A stretch of DNA of 64,000 bases from Chitinophaga pinensis (GCA_945877575.1 CAMDUE010000004.1:62001-126000), one strand, 5' to 3'. Positions 9,142-18,064 are shown, counted from the stretch's first letter. Translations and numbers: made by a program. The notes: generated by a model from the sequence alone, not told the origin.

Positions 9142-9528
9142 ATGCCGGCGCAAATCTTTAACAGAATTTATAACATTCTTCTCTTTTGGCGTCCAAGAAA
9201 GAAAAGAATTTCAGTAATACCGGCAATGGTATTGCGACAGAAAAAAAGCATACATCACGCTGAAAAGAATGCGGCGGTGAAAGTAATTACTTACTCAAAG
9301 AAGTATTACATACCTTCAGACCTAATTCAAGTCTTGTATACGGCGGAGCTCAAATATGAGAATGAGAAATATCGAATTCAACATGAGTTTCCGCATTTGA
9401 AAGATGTTTTGAAAGAGGAAATTCGCAAAGCGAGAGATGAAAAGTATGTTTTCTTGAAAGAAGAGTTACCAGAGGCAGATTATCAAAAGTACAGATCGCA
9501 CAGACGAACTCACAGAGAAAAACATTAA
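9142..9528 (+). CDS. Hypothetical basic protein, 128 residues
   Basis: Not recognised. It is strongly basic at both ends (RPRKKRISVIPAMVLRQKK; YRSHRRTHREKH), with an N-terminal hydrophobic patch (IFNRIYNILLFW) and a central charged helix (ELKYENEKYRIQHEFPHLKD, VLKEEIRKARDEKY). It has its own promoter box and Bacteroidota-like codon use, so it is probably a real gene. The charge pattern could suit a nucleic-acid or ribosome partner, but nothing more specific can be said. It follows miaB in the same direction by 73 bases and converges on the PspC gene with a 10-base gap. Confidence 0.7.
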   Translation: MPAQIFNRIYNILLFWRPRKKRISVIPAMVLRQKKSIHHAEKNAAVKVITYSKKYYIPSDLIQVLYTAELKYENEKYRIQHEFPHLKDVLKEEIRKARDEKYVFLKEELPEADYQKYRSHRRTHREKH

Positions 9529-9538
9529 AGAGGCTTGT

Positions 9539-9760
9539 TTACAGGTCCCAAATACGGGTTCTGCGTTCTTGAGCGTAGCGTTTAATGTTTAACCAAAAGG
9601 CAGCTACCAAATAGAAAATGATGGGAGAACCGAGGGTGAAAAACGAGGCGTAAACGAAAGATAGCCTAACACTTTTTGTAGAAATATTCATGTAATCAGC
9701 CAATTGACTGCATACTCCGAACATTGATTTTTCAAGAGTATATTTAAAAATTTGAGCCAT
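9539..9760 (-). CDS. PspC domain inner-membrane protein
   Basis: A 73-residue stand-alone PspC domain. The N-terminal half (MFGVCSQLADYMNISTKSVR) is the typical G-V-C-x-G-L-A-x-Y amphipathic region and the C-terminal half is a hydrophobic stretch (LSFVYASFFTLGSPIIFYLV) ending in basic residues. PspC proteins act in envelope stress responses in Proteobacteria; in Bacteroidota the single-domain forms have no settled role. A TATATTTG box (9780-9787, minus strand) lies 19 bases before the ATG. Confidence 0.85.
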   Translation of the reverse strand: MAQIFKYTLEKSMFGVCSQLADYMNISTKSVRLSFVYASFFTLGSPIIFYLVAAFWLNIKRYAQERRTRIWDL

Positions 9761-9779
9761 TGGATTTTTGATTAACTAA

Positions 9780-9787
9780 CAAATATA
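9780..9787 (-). promoter_or_regulatory. -7 promoter box for the PspC gene (TATATTTG)
   Basis: Reads CAAATATA on the plus strand, an exact TAnnTTTG match on the minus strand, 19 bases before the ATG at 9760. Confidence 0.45.
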
Positions 9788-9791
9788 ACCA

Positions 9792-10529
9792 TTAAATTAG
9801 TGATTGGTTTAAGGTTAGGGCTTGTTCCAGATAAAATGGAGACATTATTTGATAAAAATGATCGGAGTATAGATTATTTGGGTTGCGAATAAAGAAGTGT
9901 TCAATAATAGCAAGTTGTTTTTTTCTTGTAAGTTCAATGACCTTAAGATGTGCAGATTTATTGAATTGGTTGTGGATGAAAATTATTTTCTGTGGGAGTA
10001 AATTGGGGGTGAATTCAACCGTTTCATTATTGGCTGGCAACAGAATATAGGCGGTGCCATTTGGTGTGAGTAATTGGTCAATTTGATTGAAAAATTGCTG
10101 CATTTCTCCATTTTCGAAATGTCTTGACTTGGATTTTGCAGCATTTGAGGACTTTAATTGATTCTCGAAAAAAGGAGGATTGGAGATAATTGCATCAAAA
10201 CGAGATATAGGATATATGATATTTGGGTCAAGGAAATTACCTTTAATTAGGTTGGTTTTGTGTATAAGGTTGTTTTGTTGGATGTTTATTTTGGCGCATT
10301 CTAAGCTTTCGTGGTGAATGTCTATGCCACAAAGAGTGGCGTTGGGATATTTTTGCGCCATCATGTGCAGTAAGAGTCCTGTGCCTGTTCCTAAATCAAG
10401 GATGTTTAAGGGTTGGTCAAATTCTGCTAATGCTCCGAAAAGGCAGGCATCGGTGGTAACGGGTAGGGCGGCACCGTTTTGATGTATGGTGAACTGCTTG
10501 AAGGCAAATGGTTTGCGCGGCTTGTTCAT
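9792..10529 (-). CDS. trmN6: tRNA1(Val) (adenine(37)-N6)-methyltransferase
   Basis: A 245-residue class I SAM-dependent methyltransferase. Motif I is DLGTGTGLLLHM near residue 46 and the N6-adenine motif IV is NPPFFENQ near residue 117, as in YfiC/TrmN6; the N-terminus FAFKQFTIHQNGAALPV is also typical of this family. It methylates A37 of tRNA1(Val). It lies 13 bases downstream of an ABC ATPase gene on the same strand and is probably co-transcribed, without an obvious functional link. Confidence 0.87.
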   Translation of the reverse strand: MNKPRKPFAFKQFTIHQNGAALPVTTDACLFGALAEFDQPLNILDLGTGTGLLLHMMAQKYPNATLCGIDIHHESLECAKINIQQNNLIHKTNLIKGNFLDPNIIYPISRFDAIISNPPFFENQLKSSNAAKSKSRHFENGEMQQFFNQIDQLLTPNGTAYILLPANNETVEFTPNLLPQKIIFIHNQFNKSAHLKVIELTRKKQLAIIEHFFIRNPNNLYSDHFYQIMSPFYLEQALTLNQSLI

Positions 10530-10542
10530 GTCCCTCGAAAAA

Positions 10543-11205
10543 CTAAAGAAGATTTAAATTGAATGACAAGGGGTCAATAGAAAGTGTGGCATCTTGATTC
10601 TTCAGGTGAATGAGGTGGGTCGCGTTAGGGATTGCGGTATCGATATCATGGGTGCTCACTACAATAATTTTGTTGGCTGAAATTGATTTCATGGTATTCC
10701 AGAATTGAATTTTGGCGGGATAATCAAGGAATGCAGTGGGTTCATCCATGAGAATGACGGGGGTGTTTTGCAAGAGGCAACGGGTAAGCATGATTTTTTG
10801 CTTTTCCCCGTCGGAGCATTGTCCGAAGGCTTTATGGGTTAAATTTAGAATTTCGAGATTTTGGAACCAAAATTTAGCGTTATTTTCTGCTTCTTTGTTG
10901 TGTTTAATACTGCTGCAAGCTACTTCTAAGGCGGTTAGCAATTCAACTTGTGGCGGAGTGCTTAACATCAGAGAAATTAAATTTGCTCTTCGCTCAGGTT
11001 TTAAAGAGTGTAAGTTTTGGTCATTGATGGTAACTTCACCTTGCAACGGTTTTTGGATTCCCATGAGAGTGCGCAGAAACACCGATTTTCCTACGCCATT
11101 TCTCCCTAGCAGTAAGGCAATGGTTCCGGGTTCAAAATTAAGACTGATGCCCTTTTGCAGGCATTTGGTTTTAAAACCGGTACTTAATTGGTTAAGGCGT
11201 AGCAT
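10543..11205 (-). CDS. Orphan ABC transporter ATP-binding protein
   Basis: A 220-residue nucleotide-binding subunit, with Walker A GRNGVGKS near residue 38, a degenerate signature CSDGEKQ, Walker B VILMDEPTAF and H-loop STHD. The size and sequence style recall FecE/FepC-type ATPases of iron-complex importers, but no permease or binding protein is adjacent, so the partner must be elsewhere. The frame is open to 11247, yet the ATG at 11205 (MLRLNQLSTGF) fits the family start and avoids overlap with the divergent acetyltransferase. Confidence 0.85.
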   Translation of the reverse strand: MLRLNQLSTGFKTKCLQKGISLNFEPGTIALLLGRNGVGKSVFLRTLMGIQKPLQGEVTINDQNLHSLKPERRANLISLMLSTPPQVELLTALEVACSSIKHNKEAENNAKFWFQNLEILNLTHKAFGQCSDGEKQKIMLTRCLLQNTPVILMDEPTAFLDYPAKIQFWNTMKSISANKIIVVSTHDIDTAIPNATHLIHLKNQDATLSIDPLSFNLNLL

Positions 11206-11241
11206 GAATGTGTTGCAAAAATGGGATATTCGCGTGGGTTT

Positions 11242-11745
11242 ATGCAATTTTTTTTAGAAGTAACCAAAGAAGATCTTCCCATAGTGAGGGAATTGGCGCA
11301 GCGAATTTGGAATGATCATTATCCGGCCATCATTGGACAAGAGCAGGTAGATTACATGTTGGAGAAGATGTATGATCTGAAAAGTTTGGAATTGCAGTTA
11401 GAAAAAGGCGATATTTTTTATTTGTCGGCGGTGGGTGAATCTGAAAATGATTTGGTCTATGCTGGGTTTGCATCTGTGAAAGATTTTGGGGACGGAAGGT
11501 GGTTTTTGAATAAATTGTATGTAGACACAGAATTGCAGAGATCGGGTCTGGGTAAGGGTTTGATTGATTTTCTTACTGAGGAATATAGCATGCATGAATT
11601 GCGTTTACAAGTGAACAGACAGAACTACAAGGCCATTAACTTTTACTTCAGAAATGGATTTATTATTGAAAGTATTGCTGATTTTGATATTGGTGATGGA
11701 TATTTCATGAATGATTTCATCATGCTTAAGGTTTGTAAACCTTAA
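11242..11745 (+). CDS. GNAT family N-acetyltransferase
   Basis: 167 residues with the GNAT fold. The acetyl-CoA-binding motif A is LQRSGLGKGLIDFL (about 98-113), followed by LRLQVNRQNYKAINFYFRNGF, which resembles the C-terminal motif B of ribosomal-protein or polyamine acetyltransferases. Substrate unknown. ATG at 11242 (MQFFLEVTKEDLP) is preferred over 11221. It is followed by the ABC-F gene with a 9-base gap. Confidence 0.85.
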   Translation: MQFFLEVTKEDLPIVRELAQRIWNDHYPAIIGQEQVDYMLEKMYDLKSLELQLEKGDIFYLSAVGESENDLVYAGFASVKDFGDGRWFLNKLYVDTELQRSGLGKGLIDFLTEEYSMHELRLQVNRQNYKAINFYFRNGFIIESIADFDIGDGYFMNDFIMLKVCKP

Positions 11746-11750
11746 ATTTG
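11743..11750 (+). promoter_or_regulatory. -7 promoter box for the ABC-F gene (TAAATTTG)
   Basis: Exact TAnnTTTG match spanning the stop of the acetyltransferase gene and ending 4 bases before the GTG start at 11755; a leaderless transcript would result. Confidence 0.45.
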
Positions 11751-11754
11751 CGGC

Positions 11755-13668
11755 GTGTTAGCGCTTAACGACTTTTCTTTTGAATTTGCAGGTAGATATT
11801 TATACCGAAAAGCCACTTGGCATATCAAGCCAAATGAAAAAATTGGCCTTGTAGGTCTGAACGGAACGGGAAAATCCACTTTATTGAGGTTGATTTCTGG
11901 GGAATATGAATTGAGAGAAGGATCTCTTTCTAAGGCCAACAACATGAAATTGGGTTACTTAAACCAAGACTTGTTGAGTGTGGTTTATGATGAATCTGTG
12001 CGAGATGTGGTATTGTCAGGTAGGGAAGATTTGGTTCAAATTGATCAAGAAATTCATCGTTTGTTGGAAGAAATTGAAGTGAATTACGATGATAAACGGT
12101 TGAATCGTTTGTCAGAACTTCAAGAGCAATTTGGGCATTTGGGGGGCTATGATTGGCAGTCTCAAGGCGATAAGATTTTGGAAGGCCTTGGTTTTCCAAC
12201 TGAATGGTTGACACGTCCTCTTAAAGAATTGAGCGGAGGATGGCGAATGCGCGCACTTTTGGGAAAGTTATTGTTGATGGCGCCTGATCTATTGTTGTTA
12301 GATGAGCCCACGAACCACTTAGACTTACCTACAATTGAATGGTTGGAGAATTATTTGGTTGAATATCAAGGTACTTATGTAATTGTGTCACACGATAAGT
12401 ATTTTTTGGATAAAACCGTAAATAGAATTGCCGAAGTTGCTCATCAGCAGTTGTTTCATTACAAAGGTAATTTTACTCAATTTTTAGAGCAAAAAGAAGA
12501 GAGAGACGCCCTATTGGAGCGTCAATTTGCGAATCAGCAAGATTATATCAGGCAGCAAATGCGTTTTATTCAGCGCTTTAGGTCAAAAGCTTCTAAAGCG
12601 ACTGCGGTTCAAAGTAGGGTGAAGCAATTGGAAAAATTGGACCGTATTGAGCTGAAGGATAATGAAAATAGGGAGTTTGATATTAAATTCAATATTCGCA
12701 TAAAACCCGGTAAAGTGGTTACTGATATTTTGGAAGTCAGCAAGAGTTACGGTGATATGTCGATTTTGAGGAATGGTTCAGCTCAGGTGTTACGCGGCGA
12801 TAAAATTGCTTTAATTGGTGCAAACGGAAAAGGTAAATCTACACTTTTAAGGATGATCGCTGGTTCAGAACCTTATGATGGGAAGATAGATTTAGGTTGG
12901 AACGTGGAAACTGCCTTTTTTGCGCAACATCAGCTGGAAAGTTTGAATCTCAAAAGTGATTTATTAAACGAAATTGGTACAGTTAGTGCCGAATACACGG
13001 AGAAGGACTTACGTACTGTTTTGGGATGTTTTCTTTTTACTGGGGAAGAGGTTTTTAAGAAAGTAAAAGTATTGTCTGGAGGCGAAAAATCTAGATTGGC
13101 ATTGGCAAAAACGTTGATTACTCAAAGTAATTTCCTTTTGTTGGATGAGCCTACCAACCACTTAGATATGTTTTCAGCGGCAGTATTGGCAGAAAGTTTA
13201 GATAATTATGAAGGGTCATTGCTTTTTGTGAGCCATGATAGAACATTTATCAGCAGAGTTGCCAATAAAATTTGGTGGATAGAAAATGGGCAATTAAGAG
13301 AGTATCCTGGTACCTATGATGAATATAACGAGTGGATTGCTACTCGTCCGGCAGCACCTGTTGTGGTAGAAGAAAAGCCTAAAGCTGTTGTAGAATCAAA
13401 ATCTGCAGTAACTTCTGTGAAAACCGGAGTTTCGAAAAATCAAATTCAACGGTGGGAAACTCAGATGAAGGAATTGCAAGAAAAGATAGACCAATTTGAT
13501 TTGCGCAGAACTCAACTTGAAGAGAGTATGGTCTCACCTGAGGTAGTATCAAAATCTGATGAATTGTTAATACTGACAGCTGAACATGTGAAGTTATTGT
13601 CGGAAACAAGTAAATTGCAAAAGGAATACGATGATATTTTGGAGCAATGGATGGAGAATCACGAATAA
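11755..13668 (+). CDS. ABC-F family ATPase (translation factor type)
   Basis: 637 residues with two ABC modules and no membrane segments. Module 1: Walker A GLNGTGKST, signature LSGGWRMR, Walker B LLLLDEPTNHLD. Module 2: GANGKGKST, LSGGEKSR, LLLDEPTNHLD. Between them is the arm/linker region rich in charged residues (FIQRFRSKASKATAVQSRVK), and the C-terminal ~80 residues form a predicted coiled coil. ABC-F proteins bind the ribosomal E site and modulate translation or give antibiotic protection; this one looks like the Uup/YdiF housekeeping group. Start codon is GTG, supported by the family N-terminus MLALNDFSFEFAGRYLYRKA. Confidence 0.93.
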   Translation: MLALNDFSFEFAGRYLYRKATWHIKPNEKIGLVGLNGTGKSTLLRLISGEYELREGSLSKANNMKLGYLNQDLLSVVYDESVRDVVLSGREDLVQIDQEIHRLLEEIEVNYDDKRLNRLSELQEQFGHLGGYDWQSQGDKILEGLGFPTEWLTRPLKELSGGWRMRALLGKLLLMAPDLLLLDEPTNHLDLPTIEWLENYLVEYQGTYVIVSHDKYFLDKTVNRIAEVAHQQLFHYKGNFTQFLEQKEERDALLERQFANQQDYIRQQMRFIQRFRSKASKATAVQSRVKQLEKLDRIELKDNENREFDIKFNIRIKPGKVVTDILEVSKSYGDMSILRNGSAQVLRGDKIALIGANGKGKSTLLRMIAGSEPYDGKIDLGWNVETAFFAQHQLESLNLKSDLLNEIGTVSAEYTEKDLRTVLGCFLFTGEEVFKKVKVLSGGEKSRLALAKTLITQSNFLLLDEPTNHLDMFSAAVLAESLDNYEGSLLFVSHDRTFISRVANKIWWIENGQLREYPGTYDEYNEWIATRPAAPVVVEEKPKAVVESKSAVTSVKTGVSKNQIQRWETQMKELQEKIDQFDLRRTQLEESMVSPEVVSKSDELLILTAEHVKLLSETSKLQKEYDDILEQWMENHE

Positions 13669-13696
13669 TTCTGCTTGAATATCGTTAATATTGAAC

Positions 13697-14977
13697 ATGA
13701 GGCATTTTCTTCTTTCGTTTATAGGACTTTCGTTTCTGAGTCAATCAAAAGCAACTACCGATAGTTTGCTTAGATATGACAACGCCATTTACGAAGGGGA
13801 TGTAAGGTCGGTTCAGTTTTTGAATTCTTCTAGCGGATTTAATTTTCCGGTGGTTTCTTTGGGTACTGAAATAGAGACGTTGAAATTGACATTCGACCAA
13901 TTGACGAGTGAAAGAGATTATTTTCAATATACCTTGATTCATTGCAATGCTGATTGGACTCCATCGGGGTTGCCTCGAACATTGAGTGTTGATGGGGTTG
14001 GTTTTGAGAATATTGATAACGCGAGTTTTTCAAATGGAACATTGACTCAATATGTACATTATGAGGTGATGTTACCCACAGAAAATACGAAGCCCAAGGT
14101 TTCGGGCAATTACGTATTGGTGGTTTACCGGAATTTTGATGAGAAAGACATTATTCTTTCTCGAAGGATGATGGTTTTGTCGAGCAAAGGTGCTGTAAAT
14201 GTGAATGTAAGTCAGAGCAGTCAGGTGGAGTTCAGGGCGCAGCAACAACAAGTAAATTTTGTCTTTAATAAATCATCTGCAACATATTTTATTCCTAATC
14301 CGTATACTGATTTGCGCACGGTTGTGTTGCGAAATGGTGAATGGAAAGGCGCTATTTCAGATCTAAAACCACAATTTATCAAGGGGAATTCTTACGAATT
14401 CAATCAAATGATGGGTACTCAGTTTGATGGTTTGAATGAATACAGATTCTTTGATATGCGCAGCTTACAGATTGCACAGGCAGGAGTTAAAAAGAGGGCA
14501 AACATTGCCAATCAAAAGCACATTTGGCTTATTTCCGATAAGCCTCGCGGGTTTGATCGATATATGAATTGGCGCGATTACAATGGAAGGATTCTTTATG
14601 ATAATAAAGATTTACCTGAAGCCACCCGTGTTGAGAGCGATTATGTTTTTGTGCATTTTTCTTTGATGATGCCCGCTATCGCGGAGGATGTTTTTTTGTA
14701 CGGGGAACTGAGCGATTGGGAAATAAAAGAAGGATTCAAGATGTATTACAATACAGAGAGCAGTCAATATGAGGCTGTTGTTCCCTTGAAACAGGGTTAT
14801 TATAATTATTTATATTGTGCGGTTTCTTCGGATGGAAATACCAATTTCAAACCTATAGAGGGTTCTCATTCTACTGCAGAGAACAATTATATGGTTCTAG
14901 TTTATCACCGTTATCAAATGCTGGCTTACGATGAACTGATTGGATACGGTTTGGTTAATTCGCAGCCAAATCGTTAA
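13697..14977 (+). CDS. Type IX secretion system plug protein (DUF5103)
   Basis: A 426-residue exported protein with signal peptide (MRHFLLSFIGLSFLSQSKA). The segments DNAIYEGDVRSVQFLNSSSG, FPVVSLGTEIETLKLTFDQL and YQYTLIHCNADWTPSGLP-like text (residues about 25-100) match the DUF5103 family, which includes the plug protein that closes the lateral gate of the SprA translocon in Flavobacterium. A later domain (YGELSDWE, YNYLYCAVSS) has a carbohydrate-binding-like immunoglobulin fold. Its presence fits the many T9SS cargo genes in the window. ATG at 13697 is chosen over TTG 13691. The gene runs into heptamer array C at its stop codon. Confidence 0.85.
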   Translation: MRHFLLSFIGLSFLSQSKATTDSLLRYDNAIYEGDVRSVQFLNSSSGFNFPVVSLGTEIETLKLTFDQLTSERDYFQYTLIHCNADWTPSGLPRTLSVDGVGFENIDNASFSNGTLTQYVHYEVMLPTENTKPKVSGNYVLVVYRNFDEKDIILSRRMMVLSSKGAVNVNVSQSSQVEFRAQQQQVNFVFNKSSATYFIPNPYTDLRTVVLRNGEWKGAISDLKPQFIKGNSYEFNQMMGTQFDGLNEYRFFDMRSLQIAQAGVKKRANIANQKHIWLISDKPRGFDRYMNWRDYNGRILYDNKDLPEATRVESDYVFVHFSLMMPAIAEDVFLYGELSDWEIKEGFKMYYNTESSQYEAVVPLKQGYYNYLYCAVSSDGNTNFKPIEGSHSTAENNYMVLVYHRYQMLAYDELIGYGLVNSQPNR

Positions 14978-15046
14978 GTACATGGTACCTGGTACCTGGT
15001 ATATGGTACCTGGTACCTGGTACCTGGTACTCGGTACTCGGTACCT
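14977..15046 (+). repeat. Heptamer tandem array C (GGTACCT), 10 units
   Basis: Ten indel-free 7-base units: AGTACAT, GGTACCT x2, GGTATAT, GGTACCT x3, GGTACTC x2, GGTACCT. The first unit begins in the TAA stop of the plug gene. AGTACATGGTACC is also found in array A. Each GGTACC core is a 6-base palindrome. Lies between convergent genes, 6 bases before the stop of the next one. Confidence 0.93.
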
Positions 15047-15052
15047 AGTAGG

Positions 15053-16492
15053 TTATTTTAGTTGGTATAGTTTCATGCCGGAATAGGTTTGACCTTTGGC
15101 GAATTTCAGAGCCCAATTGGGAAGTTTCTTTGATAAAACGGGACGGTATTCTGCAATGAATCGAATGAATTTGGAGTTTGGAAGTGTGTTGTGCGTGATA
15201 ATGTATACTTTTTTATAGGGTTGCCAATCTATTGGGTAATAGTCGAAGGCATAATCTAACCAACGGTAGCTGGAATATTTTTGGACGGAATAGGTGTAAT
15301 ATGCACCTATGGCATCACCGATCAGGAGTGATTTATCGGTAGGTAGATGTTCTGATAGGAAGTCATACACTTGATGTGGGTGGCGTTCGGTTTTTTGGAT
15401 TTGTGCGGCGAGATGACGTCCCCCGAAAGAAAAAAAACCGTTGATGGCGAGTAAGAGGGAGAAATAGTGAATGAATTTGGTTTGGAAGTTGAGCCAGGGT
15501 AACTGCGGAAGAGTGATCAAGGCCAATAAAAGCATCGGTGGCAGATAGCGGTATTGTGGGGAGGCGAATGCAAACAATAAAGCGGAGAAGAAGAAGAGTG
15601 CGGTGAGGTTTTGATATTGAGGTTTTAGAAGCGGCTTTTTAGTGAAAAACAGGATGGTGGTGATGATTAAAATGGCCCAAAATAGGATCACATTAAAGGG
15701 TTGCTCTTTATAATGGGGCCAAAAACGATAGAATAAACTGTTTTCAAAAGCTGAATGAGGAAGATCTGTGCTGGTTATTTGATGATCTAATGTTTGCATG
15801 GACATTTGATTGTACCATGTGCTGAATTGATAATCTAAAGAATGGAAATAGAATGCCCAAGGAGCGATCAATATGAGGAAAGCGAGTAGTTTTTGAGGTA
15901 CGGTGGGTAATTTTAACCATTCGAAGGCGAACCATACGAATAGAATGGGCCAAATATAAAAATGTGCTGTAGATGAAATAGCTATAAGAGTGATTTTGGT
16001 AAAGGGCAGTCGTTTGGGTTGAATGAAAAGATAAAGTGATAGCAAGAATAAGATGATGGGTTCTACTCTCACGCTTCGGGATAATTCAAACGTTGATTTA
16101 TCGAGGGCGAAAATTAAAAGTAACAACAGGGGTAACCAGGTGTTTTTGAGGTGTTTATTGCGGTTGAGGGTGTGGTAGAATAGAAAAAAAGTAGCTAGTG
16201 TAAGAATGAGAAAGGGTAGGCGAACGGTAAAGATGTCAATGGAAAAAATAGTTAACCAAACATAGTGAAAGTATTGAATTAAAGGCGGGTAAGAGGCAAA
16301 CATCTTATCGGCGCCGGGATTGGGCCAAATGATGCTTTTGAAGGTACCGGTGAGTATTTTTTGAACGGCGGGATCGAGGTTTTGAACTTCATCGTTCCAA
16401 GCAACGGGTAAGATTTCTAGATTTATAATTCCAAGAAATACGTAGATGGATAGAAAAACAACAAAACCGTGTATGGGTTTGAGTTTTTTCAA
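15053..16492 (-). CDS. ArnT/PMT-like (GT39 family) membrane glycosyltransferase
   Basis: A 479-residue polytopic membrane protein with about ten hydrophobic helices. Near the N-terminus the first periplasmic loop carries the acidic pair in VAWNDEVQNLDP, as in the GT-C fold enzymes that use polyprenyl-phosphate sugars; a family match to PMT_2 is expected. The soluble C-terminal segment (LLIGDAIGAYYTYSVQKYSS) is also usual. Likely transfers a sugar from a lipid carrier to an envelope acceptor. It is the last gene of an operon with a polyprenyl synthase, which would supply the carrier lipid. Confidence 0.8.
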   Translation of the reverse strand: MKKLKPIHGFVVFLSIYVFLGIINLEILPVAWNDEVQNLDPAVQKILTGTFKSIIWPNPGADKMFASYPPLIQYFHYVWLTIFSIDIFTVRLPFLILTLATFFLFYHTLNRNKHLKNTWLPLLLLLIFALDKSTFELSRSVRVEPIILFLLSLYLFIQPKRLPFTKITLIAISSTAHFYIWPILFVWFAFEWLKLPTVPQKLLAFLILIAPWAFYFHSLDYQFSTWYNQMSMQTLDHQITSTDLPHSAFENSLFYRFWPHYKEQPFNVILFWAILIITTILFFTKKPLLKPQYQNLTALFFFSALLFAFASPQYRYLPPMLLLALITLPQLPWLNFQTKFIHYFSLLLAINGFFSFGGRHLAAQIQKTERHPHQVYDFLSEHLPTDKSLLIGDAIGAYYTYSVQKYSSYRWLDYAFDYYPIDWQPYKKVYIITHNTLPNSKFIRFIAEYRPVLSKKLPNWALKFAKGQTYSGMKLYQLK

Positions 16493-16502
16493 TGGAAGTT
16501 TC

Positions 16503-16994
16503 TTATTGGAAGGTGATTAACAGTTGATTTTTATCTACTGCCGTTCCTGGATTGATGTGGATTTGAGCAACTATGGCATCAGCAGGTGCTTTGATGGCAT
16601 TCTCCATTTTCATTGCTTCCAGAATTAGGATTTTATCGCCTTTTTTGATTTCTTGTCCGGGTTCTACCAATATTTGAAGAACCAGTCCTGGCATTGGAGC
16701 TTTGAGATCGCTCACTTTTGGGGTAAGTGCGTTTTCAAGTCCCATAGATTTCAGAAGATCATCTAGGGGTTCAATGAGTTTCACTTGGTATTTTTGACCG
16801 TTATATAGGAGGGTGACGGTTTTGGTTTCTTCATTGACTTCAAGACAGCGAACAGTTAGAACTTTGTTAGGTGTTACTAAAAGCAAAGTTTCAGAATCTC
16901 TGGGTATAAGTTGAATTTTGTGGTCGGTAGATGATGCCCAGACGTTGTTTGATTTAGTCAGTGCAATGGTGTTTTCAGCAATAACGGCTTTCAT
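16503..16994 (-). CDS. Biotin carboxyl carrier protein (acyl-CoA carboxylase type)
   Basis: 163 residues. The C-terminal half is a biotinyl domain with the biotinylated Lys in EAMKMEN (Lys about 128) preceded by the APMPGLVLQILVEPGQ hairpin; the N-terminal half is a BT-like domain of propionyl- or methylcrotonyl-CoA carboxylases. It would carry CO2 between biotin carboxylase and carboxyltransferase subunits, neither of which lies nearby. It sits 22 bases after the polyprenyl synthase gene and 10 bases before the glycosyltransferase, apparently in one transcript. Confidence 0.88.
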   Translation of the reverse strand: MKAVIAENTIALTKSNNVWASSTDHKIQLIPRDSETLLLVTPNKVLTVRCLEVNEETKTVTLLYNGQKYQVKLIEPLDDLLKSMGLENALTPKVSDLKAPMPGLVLQILVEPGQEIKKGDKILILEAMKMENAIKAPADAIVAQIHINPGTAVDKNQLLITFQ

Positions 16995-17018
16995 GAGATG
17001 ATTGATTTCTGGGATAAA

Positions 17019-17996
17019 CTAGACGTTTCTATCAATGACAAAGTTAACCAATTGCCTCAAATGTATTTTGTATGGAGACTGAATGTTTAATTCATCAAGA
17101 ATTTTAAAGGCATTGTCTCGAAGTTCATTCATTTTTTGGGTAGCATAATCTATACCGCCGTGTTTTTTAATGAAAGCAACTACTTCGGTCATTTTTTGTT
17201 TGTCTGGGGTATTGCTTTTGATGAGTCTTCGAATGCTTCTTGTTTCACTGCTTGGGGCAGTTTTAAACGCGTGAATGATAGGAAGGGTTAATTTTTTCTC
17301 TTTGATGTCAAGTCCGGCTGGTTTTCCGGATTTGTTTTCACCAAAGTCGAAGAGGTCGTCGCGAATCTGAAAGGCAAGTCCAATATTTTCACCAAAGAGT
17401 CTCATTTGTTCTATGTGTTGTGGATCATTGGACGTAGAAGCTGCTCCAATTTGACAACAGGATGCGATGAGGGAGGCGGTTTTTTTTCTGATGATGTTGA
17501 AATAGTCTTCTTCGGTTGCGCTCATAAACCTTGCTCTTTCGAGTTGAAGAAGTTCACCTTCGCTCATTTCTTGAACGGCAGTGCTAACTATTTCGAGGAG
17601 GTCATGGTCTTTGTTTTTGATGCTGAGTAAAAGTCCCTTAGAAAGCAAAAAATCACCCACTAAAACAGCAATTTTATTTTTCCAAAGGGCGTTTATGGAG
17701 AAAAATGAGCGGCGTTGATAGCTTTCATCAACCACGTCATCGTGAACGAGGGTAGCGGTATGCAGCAGCTCCACCAAGGAAGCCCCGCGATAGGTTCTGT
17801 CGTTGATGTTTCCGAAGAGATTGGCTGAATAGAGAACGAAGATGGGTCTGATTTGTTTGCCTTTTCGTTTGACGATATAGGTCATAATGGTATCGAGCAG
17901 GGGCACCTGAGTTTTCATGCTGGCTCGAAATTCTTTTTCAAAGAAAGCGAGTTCCTCTTTAATGGGTGCTTTTATTTGCTCAATGCTCGAGCTCAT
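17019..17996 (-). CDS. Polyprenyl (all-trans) diphosphate synthase
   Basis: 325 residues. The first Asp-rich motif is HDDVVDES near residue 80 and the second is IRDDLFDFGE near 210; Lys/Arg residues for IPP binding are in KRKGKQIRP. This is the IspA/IspB family; a medium or long chain product (quinone side chain) is likely but cannot be read from sequence with certainty. ATG at 17996 (MSSSIEQIKAPIKEELAFFE) is chosen over 18032. Upstream, TACCTTCG (one mismatch from the -7 box) lies at 18005-18012 on this strand. Confidence 0.92.
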   Translation of the reverse strand: MSSSIEQIKAPIKEELAFFEKEFRASMKTQVPLLDTIMTYIVKRKGKQIRPIFVLYSANLFGNINDRTYRGASLVELLHTATLVHDDVVDESYQRRSFFSINALWKNKIAVLVGDFLLSKGLLLSIKNKDHDLLEIVSTAVQEMSEGELLQLERARFMSATEEDYFNIIRKKTASLIASCCQIGAASTSNDPQHIEQMRLFGENIGLAFQIRDDLFDFGENKSGKPAGLDIKEKKLTLPIIHAFKTAPSSETRSIRRLIKSNTPDKQKMTEVVAFIKKHGGIDYATQKMNELRDNAFKILDELNIQSPYKIHLRQLVNFVIDRNV

Positions 17997-18051
17997 CTTC
18001 GGTGCGAAGGTACGGAATTTGATTGGTTGCAAATAATGAAAGGTGAGCGAT

Positions 18052-18059
18052 TATATTTG
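18052..18059 (+). promoter_or_regulatory. Promoter with -33 TTG (18027-18029) and -7 TATATTTG
   Basis: TTG, 22 bases, TATATTTG: within the 17-23 base spacing known for Bacteroidota. The -7 box overlaps a potential GTG start at 18059, so the second GTG at 18065, where transcription would begin, is the better start. Confidence 0.55.
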
Positions 18060-18064
18060 TGATT

